64,000 nt of DNA from Verticillium longisporum. Its lineage: Eukaryota; Ascomycota; Sordariomycetes; Glomerellales; Plectosphaerellaceae. A model generated the notes under the pieces. It saw nothing but the letters and a program-made list of their open reading frames with translations. It was not told where the DNA came from and made no database searches. A program made the translations under genes and the position numbers. The stretch is from positions 2,170,001 through 2,234,000 of the forward strand of contig JAETXT010000008.1 of the NCBI GenBank assembly GCA_019188255.1. Direction: 5' to 3'. Shown piece by piece: positions 9,694 through 21,635 of this stretch (the stretch's first letter is position 1; each line of letters starts with the position of its first letter).

Positions 9694-10242
9694 TCAAGGG
9701 GTCCTGAAGTTGCAGGTCCTCCAGTAGCCAGCATTGAGGCCATCCATACCGGTGCGGTTGTCATCGCACCAAGAGTCGATCCGCTCGCCGTTCCAGTAGA
9801 CGGAAGTTTCTCCGACGTTGTGAATTCCAATCCAACCGTTCTTAAACTCAACCTCGTCACCTTCGTACTTGCCGGACGTGATGTGGAAGAGCTTCGAGAA
9901 GCCGGGGCTGCGAGGAACCCACTCATCGCTTCCGATCATGTTGCAGTTAGAGTCGAACATAATGACCATCCGGTCGGAAGCGCCGTTTCCAAGGTTGCTA
10001 CCAGACCATTCCACGGTGACGCCGCCCGCAGCGACAACACCCCACTCATCGGGAGCCGGGCGGTAGCCTTCGCAGGCGGCAACGAAGTCGACTGGGTGGC
10101 TCTGGCGCGACGTAATGGCCCTGAAGATTCGTATTGGTAAGTGAATATCACAAAAGAACCGGCGAGGAACTTACTTAGAGGGGAGTGCATAGGCAGTGGC
10201 CACCGTGGCGAAGGTTGCAAGGGCTTGAGTGAGGGTAACCAT
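9694..10242 (-). CDS. Small secreted cysteine-containing protein
   Basis: Two exons (10242-10175 and 10120-9694) around a 54-nt GT-AG intron encode 164 residues. A signal peptide is clear (MVTLTQALATFATVATAYA) followed by a short polar stretch (LPSKAITSRQS) that may be a pro-segment. The mature part has four cysteines (in AACEGY, DSNCNM, DSWCDD and RTCNF), compatible with two disulfides, and many Trp, Gly and Asp residues. I do not recognise the family. Size, secretion and cysteine pattern are those of fungal small secreted proteins, including candidate effectors, but nothing shows a target. The intron sits just after the signal peptide, a frequent arrangement for such genes. Confidence 0.85.
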
Positions 10243-11527
10243 TTTAAAGTATATCTTGAAGTTTGAGGTTTGCTTTTGTGTCAAGTTCGGATGTCTTTTA
10301 ATAGACGAATCAAGCTCTGAGATGTGATATTGTGTGCTGAGATGAGATGTAGGATGAAGATGATTGAGAATTGGTCGGCTCTGGCAACCCTACTTATACA
10401 CGTTCATGATCCCCTTCAGAGGCCAACCATCAATCATTTCTGCCACCATTTGCACGGTCAAGAACGAATTTGAACTGTGGTTACCTGGTGTCGCGTGTGG
10501 TCTGCCTAGATTTGGTGCAGGAACTCTTGGCTCTCACGAATGGACCGAGATCTGCAGCTAAAACCGTCCAGCCAAGCACGAGGGACGTCTGCCCAGCTTC
10601 CTTCTCATGCTGGTGCCCCACATTTTGATGCTTTCTGCCGTATGCGTAAGACTGTATTTTTCTTTTGACTTAGCCTTGGGAAATGATGCTGTCCGTGTTG
10701 TCAACTTCGCACGTCATTTCCCTCTGCCCGTTGGACAGGGCCAGCCCGAAGCCATGCTTCTATGGGGAGCCAAGCTTCCTAGAAGCCCTATGTCACTCTA
10801 TTTCTCATTGAACGGTGGCCAAGCTTCCTAACTATCCTTCGCCTCTTGGTAGATTCCGCACCCTTCAATGCAAGACGTATCAAGACCCGTGGTTAGCGAG
10901 GACTGTGGGCACAGGGACTAAACATAGGACTCACCAAACTCGAGCTTCACTTTCGAGCACTTCGCAGCCATCAGATGATATCACCATGTCCACATTTAGA
11001 GCAGAAGGATCAAATATCGGAGCTCTTTTGGTCTGCTGTGTCCGGATTGCCGCCTGTCCCACGAACTTCAAGTCTCGGCGTAGGTTCTGCCTGTCACGGC
11101 AACGCCGACTCTAGTGCCCAAGATAATCTTCGTGATCGTCACCTCCAGCGGCGGTGGATTTTGAGCTAAATTAGTAGTAGGATATCGATCAACAGCAGTT
11201 CAGGTCCATCTCAGCACTTGCTATTGTTAGAAAGTTAAACAGACCGTGTCCTGCGTCATACTGCTACTCAATTTGCACTTCAACGAACGGCTTCTCCAGG
11301 TTTCAATAGCTTGGATAGGCACTAAGCCGCCATGATCGCGGATGACCGGATTTCCACTTCGGGCAATCATTAGCAGCCCCGCACGGCCCGCTTAATCAAT
11401 CCTTCGGCTCCGAGAACTGGACCGCGTCTTGTCCGGCTCTTTTCGCAGTACGGTCATCAAACGATATCGGGATCCAAATTTGTGCTTTGTCTGTCAAATG
11501 ATCCTGAGGCCTTCGGGACTTTCAGCT
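10243..11527. other. Intergenic, nothing recognised
   Basis: Upstream region of the small secreted protein gene and downstream of the tannase-like gene. Only short overlapping chance frames; no RNA gene, repeat or mobile element seen. Confidence 0.45.
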
Positions 11528-13003
11528 TCATTCACAACCCCAATTCTCGGCATCATCGATGTCTCCGTTCCCAGTGAACTTTATGTTCTTTGGGAAGAGG
11601 CACAAATTCCGACCTTGACCATTGCTCCCCTTGGCAACCAACATCTCCGGTGCCTTGCCGAGCTCGACCCAATCGACCAACTGGGCCATTTCTTCACTAG
11701 GGACCGCGCCGCTTCCTCCATCACAGTGCTCTACACCTGGAGCCATGAACAGCCGAAAGAAGTCGTCAACGTCTTCTGCGCCACCCATTCTGTCCTCAAC
11801 CCGTAGTCTGTAGTCGATGGTCCCGTTGGCAAAGATGGACTCATCGCTCCAACCGTGCCATGACAACAGCTTGCCTCCAGCGTCGCGAAAGCCGCTCAGG
11901 TCTGGGTTGTCCGTTCCAATGACGTCTTGAAACAGGTCATTCGACAGAGTCAGCAGCTCGTGTGCATCGCTCGGTGCAATCGTCTTCAGGTCGAAGGAGC
12001 TGTTACGCATAATGAAGTCGCGCACCCAGGTGCTGCTGATGGACGCCGGTGAAGTCTGTGCCAGCTTCCTGAAGCTCGTGCCCGGCGCGATGCCGTGGAA
12101 TGCCCTGGTGCCATTTGGGAAAACTGGTCCAGTCGTTATGTTACGCCACATGGCGACGTGTTTGTCGGTTATCTTTATGGAGCTGGAGTTGCCTGTACAG
12201 CGAATTTGCTTTCCGATGAGGCTGTCTGGATCAAAAATGTCCAGGCACTCGCTTGGGTTGCTGATGACCCCATCGTCCGCTCCGTCAAGTCTATCGCAAG
12301 CTTTGATCGAAGCATTCCCGAAATCCTCCCACACACAAGGCGGCGCGAACTCCCCAGCAGCTGCCTGGACGAAGAACGGGTATAGCTGCGCAATGCGGAG
12401 ACTTGCGTAGTTGATTGCTGGTGCACTAGCAAGAATGCCGTCGTAGTCCTTTGGATATCGCTGTGCTTCCATGTAGCCCTGTCTGCCGCCGGTAAAACAA
12501 CCGCTCCAATAGGCGTGCCTCACAGGCGTGCCGTAGAATTGTTCGGCCAAAGCTTTTCCAACGAGCGTCATCTCGTGAACGGATAAGAAGGCAAAGTTCC
12601 GGATGAGTTGCTCATCATCCGCCCAGAGAGACCCGTCGGATGCATTGGCAGGAAGACCGGCATCAGTAGCACCGCTCACGGAACCCCTCCCCGCAGCCGT
12701 GGCAATCCCGTTGTCGAATTGCCCTGCTATCAGACCGCTACCTCCGTTGCCTTGATAACGGCCTGTCCAGTTCTTCAGAGGTAGGTAGTGCTGGATCCTT
12801 ACTCGATCGTCGGCGCCAAGGTGCGTCAGGAAAACGTTGACCTCGCAGACCTCTGAAATGTTGCTCCGAATGGTGTGCGCGTTGAATTCGACCACCGTTG
12901 CATTTTCGACATGGGGGGCAACCAGAGATTCACAGGTCATGTTCGATGCTGACGCAACTTCAAAAGCGAGAGCTACCATCAACGTGGTGTGGAAAAGTCC
13001 CAT
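11528..13003 (-). CDS. Tannase/feruloyl esterase family protein, nucleophile Ser replaced
   Basis: Intronless 491-residue secreted protein of the tannase/feruloyl esterase B family, alpha/beta hydrolases that normally hydrolyse gallate or ferulate esters outside the cell. A signal peptide starts at MGLFHTTLMVALAFEVASA; the longer in-frame start at 13105 is disfavoured because it would bury it. Family marks are HAYWSGC-TGGRQGYMEAQRYP, the Asp region WHGWSDESI and the His region EHCDGGSG, including the two vicinal cysteines that form the characteristic disulfide beside the triad. The position of the nucleophile serine (GCSTGG in active members) reads GCFTGG here: codon TTT at 12494-12496, residue 170. 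Eight or more N-glycosylation sequons are present. It is either an inactive paralogue, a non-enzymatic binder, or carries a C-to-T change. Confidence 0.9.
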   Translation of the reverse strand: MGLFHTTLMVALAFEVASASNMTCESLVAPHVENATVVEFNAHTIRSNISEVCEVNVFLTHLGADDRVRIQHYLPLKNWTGRYQGNGGSGLIAGQFDNGIATAAGRGSVSGATDAGLPANASDGSLWADDEQLIRNFAFLSVHEMTLVGKALAEQFYGTPVRHAYWSGCFTGGRQGYMEAQRYPKDYDGILASAPAINYASLRIAQLYPFFVQAAAGEFAPPCVWEDFGNASIKACDRLDGADDGVISNPSECLDIFDPDSLIGKQIRCTGNSSSIKITDKHVAMWRNITTGPVFPNGTRAFHGIAPGTSFRKLAQTSPASISSTWVRDFIMRNSSFDLKTIAPSDAHELLTLSNDLFQDVIGTDNPDLSGFRDAGGKLLSWHGWSDESIFANGTIDYRLRVEDRMGGAEDVDDFFRLFMAPGVEHCDGGSGAVPSEEMAQLVDWVELGKAPEMLVAKGSNGQGRNLCLFPKNIKFTGNGDIDDAENWGCE

Positions 13004-13497
13004 GGTAAAGTGCTCAACAAAGGTCAACAGCAATAAATACCACTTTTTGTTGAGCTGGCAATTCGGGCCGCAAGGTATAGAATGCAAGCCCACGGACTCG
13101 TTCATAAAAACATCGCCTCCTTATAAAAAGAAGTCAAGCCTTCAGAAGACAGGCCGCAGAATCGTCAGCCTAGACTCTTCCCTGCGACTCGAGAACGCAC
13201 CAAGTGACCGATTGACCGAGAATTAATTATCAGATGACCCTCTCCTGAACAACAGAGGTTGGTACCAAATGGCACATTCCTGTAGGGCTCTTTCTGCCGT
13301 GAGCCAAGCAAGGAAACCATCCACCTGGAATGCAGCCCGGCACTTCCCCAGCGGGACTTGATGGTCTAAGGACGATTGATCACATTTTCAAAGTATCAAC
13401 TGCAGTGGGTATCATCACCTGTTCGAGGTTATAAGCTTTCGAAATCATTCAGTCTCACCACAGCCCTTCATCCTATGCTGTAACATTCTCATGGCCG

Positions 13498-14795
13498 TCA
13501 TGTCATACGAGGGTCCTCGTGATACGAAGTCCTCACCATTTCCACCCTCTTCAAAACGCCTCCCTCCTGGCACTTGACCTTGACATCCAGATCACTATCG
13601 CTGCCGCCCAGCGACCCATGCACAATGCACTGCTCGTCACTCGTCCTTCCATCCGAGGTTTCCTTGCCCGCGCTAATGGATACTTGCTGCTGATTCTGTA
13701 CACCGGCGCGCCAGAATCCAGGATTTTGATCCTGGCGGCTGACATTGGAGAGGTTGTAGCCCTTCTGGCCGCTTGGCGCGTCGGCCATGTAGTATGTGTT
13801 CTTGCGGGTCGAACCGAAGACGCGGGGGAAGAGCTTGGCCAACGGCTGCTTGAGGACAGGCAGACAGGCGCTGATGATGCCGAGATTGGCCTCGACGAGG
13901 GTCCACATGCCGCGCTCGATAAAGTTCCATGTTATGTCCTCTTTGTTCTTCAGCGAATTCTGTACTGAAGTCGTACGGAGGATCGAGGTGACGGTAACAC
14001 TGAGACACTGTCAGCGAGACTTGCCGACCAAAAGAGAACTCGTCTGGTTAAAGGAGCAGCAATGACTTACAAGCCTCCCAGCATGAAGATACCGCACAAC
14101 AGCAGCTTGTCGCGCTTGCCAAGCTGCAGGGCCAGGATGGATGGGATAGGCAGAGCGAGCACCATGACGTCGGTCAGGATGTTCATGACGGCGTATGCGA
14201 TCCAGAACTTGTTCGAGTCGATGCACTTTGCCTCGATCGTCTTGTTCCAGGCGCCTGCTATGGGGACGCATTGCCAGATGGTTGCGCCAACGCCGCCGAT
14301 GCTCCAGGCGACAACGATGCCCATGACGACAAAGGCCGCGATCCGGAAGCTCTGCGTAACAAAGATGCGCAGATAGAGCAGGATCGCGGCAATCTTGTTG
14401 AGGCAGACGGTCACCTTGTAGGGCGTCTGGGCGATGAAGAAGAGTTTCAGGGCGTAGCGCAGCTGGGGTTTTGCCAGGTCGAGCTTGTGCATGCCGTAGC
14501 CGTTTTCAATGGCAAGCTGCATGGCGACGGAGACGATGATGGACGAGGCCTACATGGTCAACAGTCAATAGAGGCTCCTCAGTGGGACGACGATAGTCAT
14601 GTTGGTGGCTGTACTGACTAAAGACACGACAACTGCAAGATCGTCCCATCCCAGTTTGAAAAAGTAGTAGCGCGTCGTGCATCGGGCGATCACGAACAGG
14701 CCAGCCGATATGATCATGACGAGTGATGTGATGTACAGCTTCCAGCCCTGGTTAGGGACGCCGTCGTCGGGGAATCCCATACCGTAGGGCCCCAT
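13498..14795 (-). CDS. PTH11-like/rhodopsin-domain seven-TM protein
   Basis: Three exons (14795-14619, 14549-14071, 13999-13498) give 385 residues. About seven hydrophobic segments are seen: YITSLVMIISAGLFVIAR, LAVVVSL plus ASSIIVSVAMQLAI, YALKLFFIAQTPYKVTV, IAAFVVMGIVVAWSIGGVGA, WIAYAVMNILTDVMVLALPI, LLLCGIFMLGGF and LGIISACLPVL. The motif KLGWDDLAV after TM1 and the W-Q-C-x-P segment are typical of the fungal rhodopsin-like integral membrane family related to PTH11 receptors. There is no N-terminal CFEM domain. The cytoplasmic tail is polar. Members are thought to sense surface or host cues, but a ligand is not known. The donor of the first intron (GTCAGT at 14618) was chosen over GTGTCT because it leaves a full TM2. 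Confidence 0.82.
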
Positions 14796-16729
14796 GGCGA
14801 AGGTAAGCTCAGACCAAGCAAAATGTTTGAGGTAACGTATGAACAAGACGAAGACTTAGAGATTAGCGAGACAGGCTTTAACGTCGCAGACGTGCACCAA
14901 CAGGCGGTAAAAGGAACGACGGACTGAGTCGGATGAACCCAACGGCAGTTGGTGTGGAACCACGGTATATATCTTATGGTTTGGGTCAGAAAGAACAGCC
15001 TCATGTCCCCCCTCATCATCAACGCCCCTATGCACACTTTTGCCCTGCATCAGCAATTCCTGCATTCCCCCCGACGCTGTAGGGGCCCTCGCTTTCTTGG
15101 CCTTTACAGATGGTGGAATCGTTGCAGGGGCTTCGGAGGTCTGTCTGAATGTCACGCTAGAGAGCGAAGCTAAAGACCGTTTGGGGTATCTCCCGAGCGG
15201 CAGAAACATCCTCAAATCCCGCTGTGGCGGCTTTTTGATGCGGCCGGGTCATCCGGGGCGCGGGCTTCGACTTACCGACAGCGGGAGGCTAGAGATGTCA
15301 GAAGGATACCATACCAGCTGATGTCTGGTCGACTCCTGTGGCGGTGGCACATGTTTCGGCCTGATGTGAACATCCGCATCTCTCTTGGGAGCAGATCTGC
15401 AATTGCTGTGCGACAGGGCTACCACACCAACACGTGTGTGGTATTGAACTGGTGATCTTAGACAAAGGGACGAACTGCCCCTGACTCGACGTGATGACTA
15501 TCGAAGTCGGTCCACGTTTTGCAGGGTCCTCAAGTGCCGACTCCTCGGGACTCACTGGTGACTGAACTTAATAATCTTTTAGGCAGCAAAGGCACATGGC
15601 TCTCGTTTTGACGAGTCTTGCTCTACGTTCTTGGCATTGAGCTCGTACGGGCGACACGTCCTACTTCGTCGTGCCATTGCTACCCGACCCCCCTCCGCTC
15701 GTACCAAGAGGCCGGGGTAGATAGCAGCCGTTGAAGAAGTGGCTTGAACCTTGGGGCCTTGCATGGAAGTTTTGGGTGAAGATCTACCGAATTGACGGAA
15801 GCGAAGCCTATCAAGCCAATGGGGCCGTGGGGGGATATCCTGCCGCGACTCGCGCGTTGCCTCGAGCCCCTGTCCCTGGATCGGGCGGTGCTCTCTGATT
15901 CTGCAGGCACAATCTCGCTTTTGGCTCTTTAATTCCGCCAGGTCCCTCGGCTCGATGATGAGAAGCGTGAGGGATGCATACAAAACGAGGGGACGGCATA
16001 GGTGGGGGGTAGCATTGATCGATGCTCGGGCTGGGGCGGGAGCTTGTTGTGTGGAACTTTATCCGTGTCCCATCCAGCATTGACAGGCCCGAGAAGTGCT
16101 TCTAGGGTGCTCAAGGGCAGAAGAGGTGGTGCTTGGCATGCTTCGCCACATACAGCATGGGCCTTGGTCTTACGATACTGGCTCCCGACTTATACCTGAA
16201 CAAGAAGGCGTCCTGTCTCTGCGGGGTTAGCGTATTGGAAAGAGTCTGTCTCAGCAAGGCCTAGAGTCAACGCCATGTGCCAACTTGCAAAGCAGAATGT
16301 CTACTGTTCTAACCTGCTTGTAAGCAGTGATCTTCAATGTGGCTTTCAAGGATATACGCTTACATGATGCCACGGGCCCAGTCCTCAGCCCCGTCATCAA
16401 GGACGTTTTGCCTCTTTCGATGCAATTTTCACCGGCCGGGGGCGACACTACCACGCCATTCCCCTCCAACAGCAGGGCACGTCCAGTAATAATCACCAAC
16501 AGTTCGCATGCGAAGAACAAGGTTGTTATGATTTGCAAAAACGGCGCCCCACCAATCAAGCCAGATATTAAATACATGGCCGAAGCGCACGACTCACACG
16601 GAGTTGACCTGGTAGAGCAGGATACCCGTTGCGCGTCTTCCATCTGTCAACCCCCCTCCACCGCCTAGACAAGGCCAGGTTGAGTGAGACGGCCAAAGTA
16701 CCCAGTTCACAGGCCACATCTTGTCTATC
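14796..16729. other. Intergenic between receptor and carboxylesterase genes
   Basis: A divergent promoter region of about 1.9 kb. Open frames at 15579-15983, 16251-16643 and 16327-16668 overlap each other on opposite strands, lack known motifs and were not accepted as genes. Confidence 0.45.
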
Positions 16730-18377
16730 ATGGTTTCATTTTCCCCGGTACAGGCCCTCAGCGTGGCGCTGGCCTTCTGGGTCAGCTCGGTCGCCGGCAC
16801 TGCTTGTAACCCTCGCGGCTACCTGACAGTAGAAACGGCAAACGGACCTGTTACTGGCCACCTTGCCCCCAATGCTTCGTGTGTCGTCGAGTACCTGGGC
16901 GTGCCCTATGCGAAGCCTCCCGGGGGGGTCTGAGGTTTGCGCCGCCCCAGAAAATCAGCGCCCGCAAGGCGTATGAGGCTGCCAACTTTGGCTTCGATTG
17001 CCCGTTGTCCGCGTCGCCGACGCCAGACTTTCCCGGCTTCACGCCGCAGGCCCGTCGCATCGTCTCCTTTTTCGCCTCTGGTGCGGGCACGCCGCAGAGT
17101 GAGGACTGTCTGACGCTCAATATCTGGGCGAAACCCACGGCACGGTCGACGAGGGCAGCAAAGCCCGTCGTCGTCTTCTTCTACGGTGGACGTATGTAGC
17201 CTATCTTCTTCTTGCTCTCTCTCCATCCTGTTGGTGACCCCTTCAAGTCTGACAAATCCCAGGGTTCGCCATTGGCAACACCAACAGCCCCTTCTACACG
17301 GGCAAGTACTTTGCTGAGGCCGAGGATGTCATCGTCGTGACGGTCAACTACCGCCTGAACATCTTTGGCTTCCCCGGCATCCCCGGCCAGCCGCAGAACC
17401 TCGGCCTCCGCGACCAGCGGGCAGCCGTCGAATGGATCCGTGACAACATCAAGCGCTTCGGTGGCGATCCCACCAAGATCACCATCACCGGCCAGTCCTC
17501 GGGCGGCGTTGCTGTCGACTACTGGACCTACGCCTACCGCCGCGACCCTATCGCCAACGGCATCATCGCGCCTTCAGGCAACGCCTTCAGCTTCCCCGTC
17601 AACGCGCCCGGCGTTCCTCAGCGCAACTGGGAGACGGTCGTCAGCGCTGTGGGTTGTAGCTCGGCCGCCGATGTCCTCGCCTGCATGCGCGCCGCCGACT
17701 GGCAGGCCATCCGCACTGCTGCCGCCGCCGTGCGCCCGACCGCCAGCAGCAGTGTGCTCCGCTCGATCCCGCCCTTTTACCCGACGCCCGACGGCACTCT
17801 TGTCTTTGAGGACTACGTGTCGCTAACGGCGGCCGGCTCCTTTGCCCGTCTGCCGGTGCTCCTCGGCAACACGGCCAACGAGGACGGCTACTACCGCATC
17901 CCGGCCTTCCGCACCGGCACCATCCCCACAGACGCCCAGGTGACGGCCTTCCTCCTCGAGTCCTTCACCTGCCCCGTCTCCCACCAGGCCGCGGCCCGCT
18001 CCGCCCGCGCCGTCCCCGCCTGGGCTTACCGCTACCTCGCCGACTGGGACAACACGCGCCTCTACCTGACGAGCGGCGCCTACCACGGGGTCGACCTGCA
18101 CATGATCTTCGGCGCCTCCGCCGACACGAGCGGCCTGGCGACGACGGCCGACCAGGAGAAGCTGACGCGCGTCATGCAGAGCGGGTGGTTCGCCTTTGCC
18201 GACGATCCATGGCGCGGCCTCAGCAGGCTCGGCTGGCCGACGTTTGACCGCCAGACCAAGTCGCTGCTGCTCCTGGGCGAGAACAACTCGCCCGTGCCGA
18301 GGCTCGTCAAGCCGTCCGAGTTTGACGCGCCGTGCTCGACCGTCACTTTGGGCGCTCTAGGAACGCCATCGTCGTAA
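16730..18377 (+). CDS. Type-B carboxylesterase/lipase (frame break at G7)
   Basis: Secreted carboxylesterase type B of the cholinesterase/lipase family, exons 16730-17191 and 17263-18377. The signal peptide is MVSFSPVQALSVALAFWVSSVAG. The family N-terminal hallmark YLGVPYAKPP is seen, then EDCLTLNIW, the nucleophile elbow TGQSSGGVA, the acid region NTANEDGYYR and the catalytic His in AYHGVDLHMIFG. The frame breaks at a run of seven G (16922-16928): upstream reads PPGGV then stop, downstream LRFAPPQ continues in the next frame. One more G gives a 1578-nt, 525-codon reading frame. I regard this as a probable undercall, not a proven pseudogene. Substrate unknown; a secreted esterase or lipase is the safe call. 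Confidence 0.85.
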
Positions 18378-18782
18378 GGGGGGTTTGGGCTTGTGAACAT
18401 GAATGCCGCATCGCACATAGTCCAGTACTTACATAATGTATAAATAAAGAAAAACACCTCGATTGAAATGACTCTTCTCGTTTGTCTGCGTCCTGGTGCT
18501 CATGCTTTGCCTCATCACTCATCACGGTCTGTGAAAAGTCCAAGCCTCATGCCCTCTCTCCCGGCGACCAGAACACTAGGGAATTAATACAATATCTCCT
18601 TGAGTTGCTGCCGGCACGCACCGATGCCCAGGTGTCCCGGCGTATCAGGCTCTTCGGACGCTGGTCCCGTACCGCGCGCTCGTCGACCTGCACACACCAT
18701 GCTCGCTCAGCGACAAACGCGTTGCGCTTCTAGACTCGTCCGTCACCTCAAGCACGGGCATCGAACCCAAGAAATACGGCGC

Positions 18783-20297
18783 CTAGCCAAACGAGTCCTG
18801 TCCGCCGTACACGCTGTCGCCGATGCCGTCGAAAAAGGCTCCCCTCCCCTCGAATCCGTGCGCGGCCCGGCACGCTTCGGCGTTGCAGTACACCTGCTCC
18901 ATGTCGATGCCCCAGTGGTGAAACGCCATCACGACATCGTGGCCGAGTGGCTCGGCGGTCCACGGCTGGCTGCCAGCAGGGCGGTACAAGAACCAGCAGT
19001 AGCCGTCAAACTCGCGCGAGCCCGTCTCGGCGCAGAGAGCGCCCCCGTCCTGCGACGAGTCCTTGACGATGTAAACGCGAAGGCCGAGGCCCGAGATGAG
19101 GGAGCGCTGCACGTTCGTGATGGCGCCTCGGAAGGATTGTTCCAGGCGGGATGCCTCGGCCTTGATGACGTCGAGGAGAAACGCGCCGCCGTCGAAGAAC
19201 TGCACAACGGGGTGCGCGGGAGCGTCGCCGGCGCGAACGGCCTCAAAGGTCATGGCGCGGCCGTTGGCGCTCTCTTGGCCGGCGAAGACGAGGCGCAACA
19301 GGTCGGTGATGGAGTTGTCCAATGTCGTAAAGACATGTGATAGCCGGGTCGCGAGACCGAGCGTGACCGAGTCTGTATCGGGCTCGCCGTCTGGGGCGTA
19401 GCCGGCGCCGACCTGGATCTGTCAGTCAGTCATGCGTGCGAGACTCGTTTCTGTCAGGGAATAGAAGGCGTACAAACATGCTGGCTGAAGTGACGTCTGA
19501 CACAGCTGTATTCTTCGCCCCGACGGCGGCGGCCTTGGCGACGGACCGAAGGAGAGCAGCCGAGCCGCTGAGTAGGCCGAGACCGCCATGGAAGTGTCAG
19601 CACAGTTACTCCTGCATTTCCACCTCATCCGCATCAGCGTCTAGCTACCTACCATCGGCGATGACGCCCATTATCCGCCCGAAATCTGGTCCGGCGTCCG
19701 TCTCCAACGCCTCCGCCGCAAAGTCCCTCACCACGCGACCGATATCGAGACTCGCCCGGATGGTCCGACTCTGAAGCGTTTCGTGGGACCCGTCCAGCAG
19801 GCTGTGGAGGTTACTCGCGGCGCGACGAATCCAGTAGTACGCTGGCGGCGTGAACTCTTGGAAGGCTCCATGGGCTGGCCGCACGCGCCAGCAAGGGTTT
19901 CGCAGCGGAGGACACTCTCAGGCTGGCCGTCTTTCGCGATCTTGCTGTCCATGTGATAGAGCCAGCGCGATGCGCCCTGGGTTCTGATAAAGCCATCGCT
20001 GGATGAGACGTGAGTCGGTGTTGTCATCCTAGTCGAGAGAGTTCAAGAAACGAGGCAACTCACAGGAACGTGTGGGCGCCGCTTTCGTCCCAAGTCTTCT
20101 GGGCATCACTCTGGCGCATTCGGCAAACCTCATCGGCCGACTTGTCCGTCAGGGGCCCGGTGAGCCCAGCCAATGATTTCCACGTCTCTTCGGTCTTCGG
20201 AGACTCTTCTGGGCATGGCAGCAGGCACGGAAGAGACGAGTCGGGGCTGGGCCAAGAGGGCGCATGCGGCGAGTCTGGTGAAATAGTTTGATATCAT
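18783..20297 (-). CDS. Secreted protein of unknown function (three frame breaks)
   Basis: Four exons (20297-20064, 19998-19649, 19567-19474, 19418-18783). With three missing C residues counted, the sum is 1317 nt, about 438 residues. The start MISNYFTRLAACALLA is a good signal peptide. Downstream blocks include DEVCRMRQSDAQKTWDESGA, RTQGASRWLYHMDSKI, FTPPAYYWIRRAASNLHSL, a Gly/Ala-rich helical stretch GSAALLRSVAKAAAVGAKN, and a C-terminal domain with several cysteines (CAETGSREFDGYC, YCNAEACRAAHGF). I do not recognise a characterised family; it resembles uncharacterised fungal extracellular proteins. Frame breaks lie at G-runs on the plus strand, 20243-20246 and 20249-20251 in the leader and near 19872-19897 in exon 2. 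All splice phases agree once these are restored, arguing for a live gene. Confidence 0.7.
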
Positions 20298-21635
20298 GGC
20301 TTCTCGTGGTCTTGCCGATGGGTGCTTTTGCGCTGTATAGTGAAATGATGGTTGTCGCCGTGCTAGCCGTGGTGAGCTGTCTGTCTTTATATTATTATTA
20401 TTTTCGACCACGTCACGCAGTATCGTTATTGACGGTCATGTGGCATGTGTTCCAGATATACCCCTATCCTGAAGACTCTCCCGGAAATAGTCCTAGACGA
20501 GAGTCGCCATACAGCCTTGAACCTGCAGGTCTTCCGATGGGTCAAGATGCCAAGACGACGCTTCCTTCGAGGCTGTTATTTTTGCAGCGCAGGCCACGAG
20601 AGATTTCGTGACCACGTGAGGCGAGCATGGGGGCTGACATGTAGGGAATGAATATGCGGGCATACAGTATGGCGTGAAGATGCCGACGCTGTGGCGACGC
20701 GTAAAATTAGCCCAACATTGCTCTGGAATAGATTCAGCCAAGGACCTAGATTGTCCCCGTGTGATATCGTAGTTGAAGCCCCGCTCGTTGAATAGCTCGT
20801 AGCTTGAACGCCTGCCTTGGTCCAGTCTCTGACCTGCCTTGCCAACCCGCACTGGTGTCCAACCGTTGACGTACTTCGACTTTATCTTTGTGCTGGAGTT
20901 TCAAAGAGTGTCGATAGTCAGGAGGGAGAACATCAAATCAGGCTGTAAAAACAGACCGTTGCCAACTCTGATCAGGCGGTCAAGAAGCTATATTTTATGA
21001 CCCGTGCTGAGGTGAATGGAGAGAATCCTTGATCAATCGGCGTAGAAATTCCGTTACTGAATTTGGACACTCAAGTAGACGTCGGAAATAGCACTCTGCA
21101 AGTGTTGCCTTTAATGCCTGCGCAGACATCGCTTGGCGGACCAGTCAGAAGTTGCGCGCCACGCGATCCAGCATGTCTTGTGACCCTGATTTTTCACAGA
21201 ACCTCAAGGCTTCATCGGTCTCGGACACGATTCATTCAAGGCATGCGCGAGGAAGATAGGATTGCGTGGGATGAAAGCTGCATCCCACTCGAGACACCAA
21301 GATGCAGCCAAGGGAGGAGGGAAACGCTGCACCAGTCCCTGGCTAGATCAGTCACAAATGAATCGCATTTGACATGTATCCAGAAAAGAGGAAAATTGGC
21401 ATTAAATTTCTGTCTTTGATCGACAACTTCAGGTTGAAAGTAACAACGCTCATCAAGAATCATGGCTCGCCGGCCGATCGCTATCCAGAACCGCGGGGGT
21501 CGCCGCCCCATAGAAGACGCCCACTCCGTCGAGCGCAATCGATCAAGTCTGATGTTTCTTGCACCTCGTCAAGATAACTGACTGTTCTCATGCCGAAACC
21601 CAATCTCGCCTAGCAAGGGGTCCAAGACGAGCATG
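20298..21635. other. Intergenic, nothing recognised
   Basis: Promoter of the secreted-protein gene and 3' flank of the Zn2Cys6/bZIP-like gene, AT-richer than its surroundings around 20880-21060 and 21350-21450. No gene, RNA or repeat supported. Confidence 0.45.

Noticed and set aside
12485..12510. Undercall as the reason for the Ser-to-Phe change in the tannase-like protein
   Set aside because: The frame is continuous over 491 codons; it is a substitution and not an indel.
16922..16928. Programmed frameshifting or pseudogene status for the broken genes
   Set aside because: Same one-base defect in many unrelated genes, including essential ones, and no conserved slippery signal; technical undercall is simpler.
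18755..18780. Possible tRNA T arm (GGGCATCGAACCC)
   Set aside because: No further cloverleaf parts; just the 3' flank of the secreted-protein gene.
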